Of a stretch of 64,000 bases of DNA, positions 10,722-22,135 are shown in pieces. The stretch covers positions 1 through 64,000 of the forward strand of contig CDMY01000412.1 in the NCBI GenBank assembly GCA_001179505.1. Reading direction: 5' to 3'. Under the pieces are notes generated by a model. The model searched no databases. It was not told the origin of the DNA and saw only the letters and a program-made list of their open reading frames with translations. The translations under genes were made by a program, and so were the position numbers. The DNA comes from Vitrella brassicaformis (taxonomy: Eukaryota > Sar > Vitrellaceae). The first letter of the stretch is position 1. Each line of letters begins with the position of its first letter.

Positions 10722-12999
10722 TTAGTCAGCTCGCTCATCGGCCATCTCCCGCTCGAAGCACTCAGTCTTCCACTCCTCGAGCACCTCCTCCCAGTCAAAC
10801 CCAACACGGCCCGCCGTCGACTGGCACACCACGATGTCCACGCGACGCACGGGACGGTCGGGCGGGTCCGACTCGCTGTCGTCCTCCTCAGTGGCCTCCC
10901 TCACCTCTCGGCTGCTGCTGTCGACCACCTTCTTGGCTCTCTCATTGCCGAAGCTGATCTGCACGTGGCAGCACCACCATTGTGTTAGGGGCAAGGGAGA
11001 GGGAGGCAGGGAGGGGAGGGGGCACACTGACCTGCCACCCGTCGGCGCGTTTGGCGACGAGCCAGTCTATGTTGAGTGCGAGAAGGTCCTTGGCGGCCTT
11101 GTTGCCGTTGCAGACAATCACCCTCATGGTGTCGTTGGCCTCGAGCAGGCCGGCGACGTCGTTAGGCAATTTGTTGACGAACTTTCTGCCGCTCTTGGTC
11201 GCACGCGCCACGCACTCCCACATGGCGAACCCTGACATCCACACACACCCAGACTCATGTGCGTGGTGCGTGGGAGCTGGGAGGGGAGGGACGTACCATA
11301 GTCTTTGAGCAGCTGCAGTTTTTCGTCATAGGGCAGCTCACACACCGGGACCTTCCTGCCTTCTGGCACGATTGGCTGCTCCTCGCCAAGGCACGAGTGC
11401 ACCACCGACCTGCGTAAACATACACACACACACACACACACATGCTTCAGCGGACGGTGCACACACGTAATGTCGCGTGGCAACTGGCTGACCAGAAGTA
11501 GTTGTGTCTGTCGCAGTAATACTCTCTTGCTGTGTGGTGGATGAAGGAAACACCCGCACAGGGAAGAGGTGAGAGTGAAAGTGCGCCTTCCTCCCCGTCT
11601 GTCTGTTCCCCTCCCTCCAGCCCACCCTTGACGACGTATGCGCTGCCCAGGATGAGTGTGTGGGGCGGCGGCTGGTTGTCGTCGTCATCACGGATGACCA
11701 ATGGCAGCCCATTCCCATCCCCAGCCTCTACCCCTCCCTCACCCTCGTCCTCATGGTCTTGATCGTCGTCGTCATCGTCCTCCCTCTTGATCTTGAGGCG
11801 CTTCACCTCACGGCTCAGCTGACACTGGCGTCTCTTGTTGCTGGTGGTAGTCTTGTTGTTCGTGCGGCTGCGGCTGCCGCCCTGGCGCGATGCCTCACGA
11901 AGGCGGGGCGATCTGCGGCTGGACCTGCCGTTGGGTGGGGCGTCCTCGTCAGGCTCGTCGTCCTCTTCTGGTTTAGCGTCGTGCTCGGCAGCATGCTCCT
12001 CCTCGTCGTCCATCTCGCCCTCGTCGTCACGGTCGTCCATGTCGGCTGGATCTTGATCCTCTGGGTTCTGCTGCTGGTAGTGGTGCTGGTCTGGTGATGC
12101 AGGGAGGGTGGGGGGATAGTCGGGCGGTGGATGCATGTCGTCGTCGTCATTGCCGTGGTGATGCTGGCCCTGTGGGTTGGCGGCAGGAGGGGGAGGGCCA
12201 AGGGGAGGGGCATGGTGAGCGGACAGTGCTGCCGGCTGCCCCCGCTCCAGGCGCATCTTCTCCTCGTCGAGCCTGAAGTTGATCTCCTCGCGCTTGCGCA
12301 AACCGTCAGCTATCAGCTCCTGAGCCGTGAGTGAGTGAGCCAAACACACAAACATTCATTCCATTATTCGCTCGTCCACATGTGCCACACGCATGCATAC
12401 CTGTGCGATTCGGCTGAGATTCTTTAGCGGAGGCGGCTCGCCATTGGTGGAGCGGGTCATGAGCGACTTGAGGCTGTCAAATGACTGCACAAACGAACCT
12501 CTGTATGTTTGGGTGNNNNNNNNNNNNNNNNNNNNNNNNNNNNNNNNNNNNNNNNNNNNNNNNNNNNNNNNNNNNNNNNNNNNNNNNNNNNNNNNNNNNN
12601 NNNNNNNNNNNNNNNNNNNNNNNNNNNNNNNNNNNNNNNNNNNNNNNNNNNNNNNNNNNNNNNNNNNNNNNNNNNNNNNNNNNNNNNNNNNNNNNNNNNN
12701 NNNNNNNNNNNNNNNNNNNNNNNNNNNNNNNNNNNNNNNNNNNNNNNNNNNNNNNNNNNNNNNNNNNNNNNNNNNNNNNNNNNNNNNNNNNNNNNNNNNN
12801 NNNNNNNNNNNNNNNGGGGGCTTTCGTGCTGTGGTGTGTCGTAGCGTACCATCCTGCCGTAGATCTGGTGGTTGGTGATGCCGGCCCTCCAGAGCACAGC
12901 CAGGTCTCTGTCCTGCAGGCCTGTCAGCTCCGGAAAGTGCGCCCTCATCGACGTCAGGTACGCCTGAGGGGCGTTGCCGTTGCCTCCTGCTGCTGCCAT
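10722..12999 (-). CDS. Uracil/hypoxanthine-DNA glycosylase-superfamily protein with acidic disordered region
   Basis: Probable base-excision enzyme or reader of the UDG superfamily, closest in pattern to the MUG/TDG and deoxyinosine (family 6) glycosylases. Starts MAAAGGNGNAPQAYLTSM and has an approximately 200-residue disordered region with long Asp/Glu and Pro/His runs and a basic RRSPRLREA-type patch. The fold motifs follow: HTLILGSAYVVK spliced to AREYYCDRHNYFW (family YYxxPRNxFW), RSVVHSCLGE, ELPYDEKLQLLKDYG, FAMWECVARATKSG, KLPNDVAGLL and MRVIVCNGNKAAK (the strand-loop motif). The usual GSxPG catalytic loop is divergent, so activity is uncertain. The gene crosses a 300-N assembly gap at 12516-12815, so an exon may be missing. 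Confidence 0.65.
12516..12815. other. Assembly gap (300 N)
   Basis: Exactly 300 N, a conventional fixed-size scaffold gap. It falls inside the glycosylase-like gene between the first exon and the exon encoding SFDSLKSLMTRS. The true length is unknown. Confidence 0.99.
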
Positions 13000-13049
13000 G
13001 ATGCTTGCTACAAGAGTCGATGAAGCAGTCATTGATGAGCAGAATGAGG

Positions 13050-13057
13050 TGCGAGCT
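13050..13057. promoter_or_regulatory. AGCTCGCA motif (as TGCGAGCT) upstream of the glycosylase-like gene
   Basis: Lies 51 bases upstream of the ATG at 12999, the same spacing as in other promoters of this window. It supports MAAAGG as the real start over an upstream in-frame extension. The plus-strand gene starting at 13479 is about 420 bases away. Confidence 0.5.
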
Positions 13058-13478
13058 GAGCCGCTTGCCTCCTCAGTTCTTGAGGCCCTTAGAGGGCGGC
13101 GGGACACAGGCGTGGATTCCGCACTGGCGGATCACGACAGCTGCCTGTGTGTACAGGACTGCCAATACGTCCTTCAACTTCAATTTGCGACTCGGATTTG
13201 CATGCAGACGGGATGGGGGCGGCCCCCACCAGAAACTGGGGTGTTTTCAAGTTGTACTAGAGATTCCATCCCGTTGGTGTACTGAGTGATTCTGAATCTT
13301 TCGTCAAAACCATCCATCCGACCATCTATTCATTCGTTTCGACGTCCCGAGCGCTGCGCCTCCCTACGCCTCCCCGTCTCAACAGGCAAGCGGACATGAC
13401 TGACAGCTGCAGCAGGCGTGACTGAACGACTTCCTCTTTGCTGTGTGTGTCCCTTGGCTTGTATTTTGTCCGTCTGGG

Positions 13479-14457
13479 ATGAGTGCAGAGATGATTGGTC
13501 GTTCTGCCTGTCTCGCCCTGTGTGTGGCCGTCGGTGCCATCGCCCTGTGTGTGACGGCCACCAGTACGCGTCGCCAGCACATCGACACAGCTTTGCACCA
13601 GCACGGTGAGAAATCGCAGCTTTCACAACGGCACGCATGCGTGAATCAATGAGCATTGCAATGTGCAGTTACCTCTGCTGGGCTGTCGGCACTTCTGAAG
13701 CGACACGCCGGTAAGTAAGTGACTGGACAGAACGGAGCCTCGCACATACATACGGTCCCCCCATCCAGCTGCACACATTGACATGTCCCCTCCCCTTCCT
13801 CCGTCCCTTTGTCAAATCCAGCCCCGAAGGCGATGGTCTCCCACGCCCAGCAAGACGCCGTTACAGGGGCCCCTTCCCACCAGCTGTACCAGGCCGCCCA
13901 GCAGCTGAGCCAGGCGGCCGACAAGTTCACCCTGACGGCCAAGGAGGCGGCCAAGCAGCTCAGCGTGACGGCTGATGAGCTCAGCACCATGGCCATGGCC
14001 ATCGACAAGGCCCAAGGCAGCATCACGATGATGCAAATGGCCGGCACAGCCAGGACCCATGAGATAGGTATGTGCACACCGCACACATCACATGTGTGTC
14101 TCTGGCCTCTCTCCGGCTCCATTGGTTGGTGCAGGGGAGTGCGGGGTGATTGAGTATGACTACAATAAGGTGACACACCGGCACTGCATATCCGGCTGGG
14201 TGTGCGTCATCAAGCGGCGCAGGACCGACCTCAAGGGCAGCGTCGACGAGAAGAGGGAGGGCGAGTGCGTTTCCCACGCAGACAGGGAGAAGCATTGCCG
14301 CGACAACACTGATTTGGGCTTCATCGGGTACGAATCGCATAGGTTCGACTCGCATGTGTTCGAGGACAAGCGAACCTTCTATTTTTGCTTGGGCAAGGAG
14401 TACGAGCTAGAGAGGGAGGAAAGGGAGGAGAGGGAGAGGAGAGACAAACGGTCTTAG
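13479..14457 (+). CDS. Small signal-anchored coiled-coil protein, function unknown
   Basis: Four exons with consistent phase-1 junctions give about 245 residues. After MSAEMIGRS comes a hydrophobic segment (ACLALCVAVGAIALCV, residues about 10-27) that is either a signal peptide or a type II anchor. A heptad-like Ala/Gln-rich helix follows (LYQAAQQLSQAADKF through LSTMAMAIDKAQGS). The C-terminal domain has six or so Cys (ECGVIEY, HCISGWVCVIK, GECVSH, KHCRDN, YFCLGKEYE) and ends in a charged Glu/Arg helix. I do not recognise the family. The 3' end and downstream flank exist in a second, diverged copy at 25.7-26.2 kb. Confidence 0.65.
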
Positions 14458-14845
14458 TGAGGAAAACCATCCATCGGATGGCTGGCACGGCAGACCACGA
14501 CCAGGACGGCTTGCCTGCCTGACCTACACGTGAATAGAATAGTTACTCATCGACATCATGTGTACAGCCGGCCAGGGAGATTCGGGGCGGGGGGAAAGGT
14601 GTGCAAACGCCTTCGTGTGAGTGTCGTTCGTGAGAGTTCACGGTGGGACCCAATGAGCGGAGCAAATCAAGTTTTGAAGGTGTTATGCATCGCATCCATC
14701 GCTCACATCCATTCTTCACTGCCATCTACGTCGAAAGGTTCAATCAATCAGTCAGTGCATTGTCATTGATTGATTGCTATACAGTTAATGCACGTGTCAG
14801 TTACACACACACGATGGACGGACGCAGCTGTCCACATGCACGGCC
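14384..14845 (+). repeat. Duplicated segment, copy A (gene 3' end plus flank)
   Basis: From TTTTGCTTGGGCAAGGAGTA onward this segment aligns by eye with 25728-26175. Shared blocks include GAGACAAACGGTCT, CACGACCAGGACGGCTTGCC, ATAGAATAGTTACTCATCGA, CAAGTTTTGAAGG, TCAATCAATCAGT and GATTGCTATACAGT. Copy A begins inside the last exon of the gene above and extends about 390 bases past its stop. Confidence 0.85.
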
Positions 14846-15502
14846 GACTACTGCACAGCCAAGTGACACGAGTGCTGCAGGGGCGGCTGCGTGGGTCTGG
14901 CTGCTTGCCTGTTTATTCAAGGGTTTATGGCGGTCTGGCGGTCTGTCCGTTGTCGATGTGTGTGGCATGAAAGCATCGGCTGCGCCTTTTTGCGCAGCGG
15001 CCACATCCGTAGGTGCCGAATCTGTAGTACCTGTAGTTAGCCTGTGCAGTGCAGGGCGTGTGTATATGAGCTGCGCAGCGATGGGCGCAGCAGACATGGT
15101 TGCTGAAGTGGATGATACGTGGATGACCGGCCGTTGTGGAAATGGTGCTGAGAAAGGCACACTCATGCGTGTGTGTGTGTGTGTCCTGGGTGATCGATTG
15201 CTGACTGGCTGCACATGTGAGAAACAGCTCCGTGTGCGTGGTTAATGGTGCTTGATGGTGCTTGACGGTGGTTGATGGTGGTTGGGTGATCGTTTCATGA
15301 CACACATAGAGTATGTAGAGATTGCCAGACTGTGTCATTCGTGCAGCCCCCCAATCCCGCATGAAGTGTCTGTATTCTGTACAGGCGGCCTCATCTGGCC
15401 CATGAATGAGGCCATGACACTGGCCGCTGACATCTTGTCCAAGAGCTCGTGGGACCACATCCATTCCTTCACCAGTCACCCGGCCCCCAACAGCGTCACA
15501 CG
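14458..15502. other. Convergent intergenic region
   Basis: Apart from the duplicated segment ending near 14845, it contains TGGTG and CATC repeats and no supported gene. It carries the 3' UTRs of the flanking convergent genes. Confidence 0.55.
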
Positions 15503-15748
15503 TCAGCCGCCCCAGAGAGTGCGGACCTTCTGTTCGTCCTCACTGGGGTCGAGAAGCTGGATGCCCTCCTTGGCGCTCGGCCCGCGGATGAGGCCGTCAT
15601 TCTGCATCCCTTGCAGCATGAAGGACACTGCACGCTGGCGCACATCGTCGCTCATGTCGGGCGGAGCCGCCAACCGCCTAGCCACCTGCAGAAATGCGCA
15701 CAGGGAGAGCCGCATATGTTGCCTCCTCTCTCTCCCTCTCTCTTTCTC

Positions 15749-15779
<31 letters not shown>

Positions 15780-18700
15780 TCTTTCGACGTCATTTGGGGG
15801 TCTTTGTATCGTGGCTGCCGCTTGAGGTGGTTCAACAGCGCAATGCCCAGACACACAACTACAAAGAGAAAGAAGGCAGGGGACATACATATATATGTCG
15901 AGCCACCGACTTTTCATTAATGCATCTCACTCTGTCACCTGAGTCCCTGAGATTTGGGGGCGGCTGCCGGGCGGGGGGCGGCGCTGCCTGCATGTTCTTG
16001 AAGCCCCTCCTCGCGAAATGATCTGCAGTCGCACAACCCATGCATGCATCCATCCATCCACACAGGACGGCCCCATCGATGGCATCCCCCGACCGACCGA
16101 CCGTTTACGTGTTGCTCATTGGGTGCATTGCCGCCGTGGAAGATGCCGTCGAGATGGTACCCTTGGTGGATCGTGAGGCCATCCGTGGCCGAGATGCTGA
16201 TGATCTGCGCCTCCTCGAGAGTCGCGATGACGCTCTGGGCGCGGAGGAGAGAGACCTTGGTGGGCTGCACGACAGCCCGGTCGATCAGGGAGCCGATGAG
16301 CTGCACAGACAGACAGACGGTCGATGGAATGGATAGGGGAATGGAAGGACATTCATGGTGAGGTGGACGGTGTGCAGCGCATTCACTCACTTTGACAGAA
16401 GAGGTGATTGTGTGCAGCTGCCCCTGCATCTGCACCAGCTGCGTCGCGAGAGCCACCTTCTTGTCCTCACCTATGATGAGATGCCGGCCGCATGTGCCAT
16501 GTGGTGGAGATGGGCTCGTGTGATATGTTATGTGCATGCAGTGCAGTGCAGCAGCGTACTGTTTATGTCTCCGTCTTGGGTGTTTGCGGTGTGGTCGAAT
16601 ATGCTGTTTGACTGAATGATCCTGACCATCAGCTTGGTGTCCTCCACCAACTCGGGCTCCAACTCGATGCCAACCACACGGATCCCTGACAGACACACAC
16701 ACAGACACACGCATGCACGCATGGATGGATGGATGGATGGATGGACGGCTGCAGTGGGTGGGCTATCACCTGTGTTGGTCTCCGTCGCCCGCGCAATCAA
16801 CAGCTGCACGCCTGCCCATTATAATGCACATGCCGAGATGAATAAGATGGACACGAGCATCCAGATGTCCACCGTCCATCTATCTGCTCCACCCATGCAT
16901 GTACCTACCTCCGAATTTGGTCTTGAAGAATGTGGGTGTCTTGGCCGACTCCCCACCCTCCTCACCTCCACCACCATCCTGACGATTGGCCTGCTTGGCC
17001 TTGGCTTTGGCCTTGCCCTTGGCGCCACCACCACCACCAGCGGCAGCAGCAGCGACACTCTGATATCGACAGGCACAGAATGTGGCTGAGTGGGTGTGGG
17101 AGAGAAGGGTTCGTTCGTACGGTGCGCGGGGCCTTGAAGTCCTTGTCCAAGAAGCCGAACGAGTTGAGGACGTTGCCGGACAGCAGGTGCACCGACATCT
17201 GCACCAAGATGACCAAATGGATGGCCAGACAGCTCCCTATCCGCCTCCCTACCCACCTTGCGCATGCCCTTTGTGCAGACGCTGCCGTTGACGACGTGCT
17301 TGCCGTCCTCGTTCTGCTCCAACTTCCAAGGCTCGCTGGTGTACTGACTGCACATATACCACACACACACCACACGTGCATCCATCCGTCCATCCATCGC
17401 TGTGCGTGTCTAGCGTCATATGTTTGCCTACAGGCAGCTGCACACTTCATCGGCACGCTCGAAACACCTGGTCCAGCTGACAAACAGAAAGGGCACACCA
17501 CAGCACATTCACACGCAGGCAGCCAATGAAATGCGCTCGCATGCATATGGAGGGGTCACTCACTGCGTCTCGATGCTGCTCAGGTCGTCGACCAGCTTGC
17601 CGCTCTCGTCTGGCTTCCTCTGAATGGCAATCTTCTGCAGCCACCAACCAAAGGGTCGTGTGTTGGTGGTGGTTTGTCTGTATTTCGTGTACTGTGTGTG
17701 CCCCCCCTCCCATCCGCCAAGCGCACCGAGATGGATCCGTCACTCTTGAGGGCGTGCAGCGATCTGAATGTGAGCGACATGTGGTTCAGGAAGATGTCGC
17801 TGGCGCCGAGGTTGGGGCGGTACACCTTGCACTTCTTGTCCTGTGTCTGGTAGGTAGAGAGATGGATATGCGTATGCGGCGCGTGTGTGTTTGATGGGGT
17901 TGGATTGGATCCAGTTCAGTGCACCCAACCACCCACCGCTGCGTATGTCTCCTTCTTCTGAATGAAGAGTATGGGAAGGCGCCTGCACCTCTGGTCTTTG
18001 TTGTAATGCCACCTGAAAAAAAAAAAACACACACACACACAAAGACCCACAAACACACAAAGACACACAAACGAACACGCACAAAAGCCAGATATCGTGT
18101 GCCTGACATGTGTGATGCACAAAGAGACCCACCAGTAAAAGCCCTCCGGCCGGCCCAGCTTGTGCGGCGATCTCTTGCGGCCGGCAGCGTCCTTCTTCTT
18201 GCGCACACTGAGGTAGAGCTCCTTGGCGGCCGCGAAGGATATCCCTCTGTCCACCCGCACGTGGGTGTAGTACTGACACACACACACACGGAGGGAGGGA
18301 GGGAGGGAGGGAGGGAGAGGGAGAGAGATTCCATGGAAATCGCCCGCCTGCTTCGTTGCTTACGGTCTCTGCGTGTGTGTGTGGATCGTAAGCGATGATC
18401 TCATGTTTGTCGAAGACCACGGCCTGCGGCTCGCCGATGAGTCCACTGCACACACACACACACACACACAGACACACAGACACATACGGAGAATAAAGAG
18501 AGACACACACATAGAGAGAGGTACATCTGTGTGTTCATGTTGTGGTGTGTGGTGTGTGTCTAGTCGATTGTTTGATTTGGTTGCTTGCCGGTAGCATGAG
18601 TTGAGGTCGGCGATGGCGTCCTTGTCCTTGGCACCGTCACTGACACACCACACACGCACAGGGAGGCAGGGGGGGGAGGGGGGGTGAGGGCACACGAGTA

Positions 18701-21700
18701 CGGGCGTGTCACCCACCCAGACTGCTCCTTCTCGGCGAATATATCTGCAGTTCGTCATACCGAGCAGCACATTGAGCGGCTCTGCCTGCGTGTGTTGTGT
18801 GTTGTGTGTTGTGTTGCGTACACATCAGCAACTCAAAGATGGGATTTTGGACGGCCGGGAGCATCACCAGCATTCGATTCATGAAGCTGCGCAGCGAAGT
18901 CGTCTTCTTCCTCGGCACACGGCTACGGTTGGGATCCTCCTGCACCGAAGAGAGGGAGGGAGGGAGAGTGTGCATCACACCCACCCACACACCACCCAAT
19001 TATCCACCCACCTCAGGCTCCACTAGTCCACTGACATCGACTTTGCGCATCTCCTCCATGGCCTGCTTGGCAAACTCACCAAAGCTATCATAGTACCTGC
19101 GCGCACCGCACCCACCACACCACACGCAACACAACACACAACACGTCGTCAACCCACCCCACTCGGCACACGCCAGCGCACCGCACCCACGGACTCACTC
19201 ACTTCTGGAAGGCGAATTCCGGCGTGTTGTCGTCATCGCTGTCGTCGTCCTCCTCCCTGTCACCGTCACCGTCACCATCACCATCGCCCCCTTCGGGCAT
19301 CTGCTCGTCGCCGTCCACATCCACAATCCCACCAAATGCGGCACCACCTGATGCTGCTGCTGCTGCTGAGGATGAGGATGGGCCGCCCTGCCTCTGTGTC
19401 CTCTGTGTCTGCTTCTGCGGGTGTCGGTGAGGTTTGTCGTCCTCGGAGCTGGATGCGTCAGACTCGTCCTGGTTGTCGCGCATCTGATGGTCGCATACAC
19501 GCAAGGGAGGAGGGCAGAGACACGCGGATGGACGGACAAATGGATGGATGGATGGATGGCTCCTCGTTTGTTGATGGTGTGTTGGCTGACCATGTACTCG
19601 TCCATGCCCTGGGCGTAGGTCGGCTGCAATACATACACATACATAACGGAGAGGGAAATGGAACCACACACATCCATGAAGATATATGTGCCTTGCAGTG
19701 TGTTTGTGCGTGCGCGTTACGTTGCGTTGCGTTTCATACGTCTTTGGCTGCCTTGGATGTGTCGTTGAACATCGCCTTCAAGGCAGCGCCACCATTCCTC
19801 GTCTGCAAACACACACACATAGGGGATACGGTGGCGTGTGTTCATGGTATGGTGCGTCAAGGATCCATGCCTACCTGCATGTCAAACTCAGCAAGCGTTG
19901 CTTCTTCAGCCTCGCTCATGGTGCATCGACGATCGCCACGAGTCAGCGCACCTACACACACACACACACACACACACAGAGAGCCAGGCACATCGACGAC
20001 GGATGCAATCCTGTGGGCCACGATGGCTGGCTGGGTCGCTGACCGAGCATCTTCATGCGGCGTGCAATTGTAGAGGTAAACCTGATCTCGCCGCCCATCT
20101 CCGTCACCACCAGGTGGAACTCGGGGTTGTGCAGCTGGTTGGATCGGTGGCACCGGCCGAACTGCTGCACCGCCTGATATAGGTGACAACAGACAGACAG
20201 ACAGAGCAGCCCCGGAGACACACACAGACAAAGAGAGAGAGGCAGTGGGTTGGGTTAAAGTGCTGCTCCTTCTGACCTTGTCGGCGGACCAGGGAAGCTC
20301 CAACGTGTACTGGCCAACGAAGAGACAAACAGAGATGTGTGCACTGTCTATACGGAGGCCATTTCGTTGCGTGGCTGCATACCATGACTCGAGGCCGTCT
20401 GTTGCCGGCTCGTCTGTCGGCGTGCAGTGAGATCCCCGCACTCGCCGCCTCTGTGATGATCGCGATGCGCTTCTCGCCGTCCTGGAACAACTGCCGCTCC
20501 CTGACAGCCACATCCATCCATCCATCCATCTCTGTGTTTTGTGGCTGTGTGGGTGGATGTGGCTGCCTTGGCCGATCAACCGACCTGTTGTTGATGGACT
20601 CGCCCTGCCTGCTCGACTGGCCGCGGCTGTATTTCCCCCTGTCGACATACTCACGACGACCGGTGCTTGGGTTGACCTCGTAACGCTTCGAACGACCTGG
20701 ACGAAGAGATGAACAGAGGAAATGACTGGCTGGAGGATTTATGGGTTTATCCGTCTTCTAGTGCACTGACCGGTCAGCTCAGCCACATGGCCGGGCCCGC
20801 CAAACTCCTGAAGAATGGCGTCCAGAGGGTTGGGGCTGCACGAACGAACAATCGGGCAATGGAGTAGGGTGTGTGGGTGTGGGTGTGCGTGTGTCGGTCG
20901 GTGGCTTACGGCATGTCAATGTTGGCCAGTCGCTCCTCTGCAGGACGATGGATGCATGGACAGGCAGAGACACATGGGTATGCGCGTGTGTGTGTTGCCT
21001 GCCTCCCGCCCTGTCCCCCCTCTCCTTACTGATGGCCTGTTTGCGAGCGTCGTAGTCGCCCACCTCGTAGCCGCGCACGTCCTTGGTCTTCACCCACTGC
21101 ACCCATCCATCCATCCATCCATCCATCTATCCACGCACACAAAGCAGCAGAGATCAGAGGGCCCTTACCTTGTCGAGAAAGTGCTCGAGTATGAGATGGA
21201 GGCCAGCGGTGTTCATGGCCTCCTGGTCTTCATCGTTGTCCGCATCATCACGACGGGCCTCTTGCTGGTCGGCCTTCTCTCGGTGCCGGGCCTCGCCTGT
21301 CGACCACCTGTACACACACAGAGGGGTGGGGTGTGTGTTGCGGGCTGTGTCGTGTGTGGTGTTGATATATTGTGTACATAGAGAAGATGACGGCCTTTCC
21401 ATGGGCGAGGTCCTGAAGGAGTGGCACAAGGGACACCATGGTGTCCTCGGCTCGGCTAGCCCCCCATCCCCTCCCCGTACCTTCCTAGCCTTGCGCACTG
21501 CAGTGGGTATTTTCGTGGCGACAAGCAGGATGCGGAAGAACCGCTGTGCACTGGCCCAGAACTGCATCGTCGCCACCCTGTGTGATGCATTCGATGAAGG
21601 CGCACACATGAACGAAGCCATGCGCAGAGAGAGAGCCCTGTCGTGCGGCTGTGTGTGTGTCTGTATGTGTGTCTGGCCGGCCAGCCGGCCGGCTAGTTTG

Positions 21701-22099
21701 CCCCACTTACATCCGCTCATCGTTGTGGATTGTGTACTTGCAGTCCGGGCTGGAGCAAACCGCACTGTAGACGAACACAAAGACGGAGAGCGGGTGGCAC
21801 CGCCTCCACGCCCGCACATTGCCAATCTCTACCTACCATTCGGGTGTGTTTCCGTCGTGCCAGTGGACATGTGGGTCTTCCTTGGTCTCGTTGAAGAGGG
21901 CGAACACGTCCTGCCACACCACCACTGCCGTCGAGTAAAGGTTGGTCGCGTCGTTCTTGAGGCCGATCTGTAGAAAGGCACACCAAGCCACCACACACCC
22001 TGGTACACATCCATCCATCCATCCGCCCATCCAAACAGCACCTTGACGACTTCGAACTTGCAGCCCTGGTAGCTGAGGGTTCTGGACGAGAACTGTACA

Positions 22100-22135
<36 letters not shown>

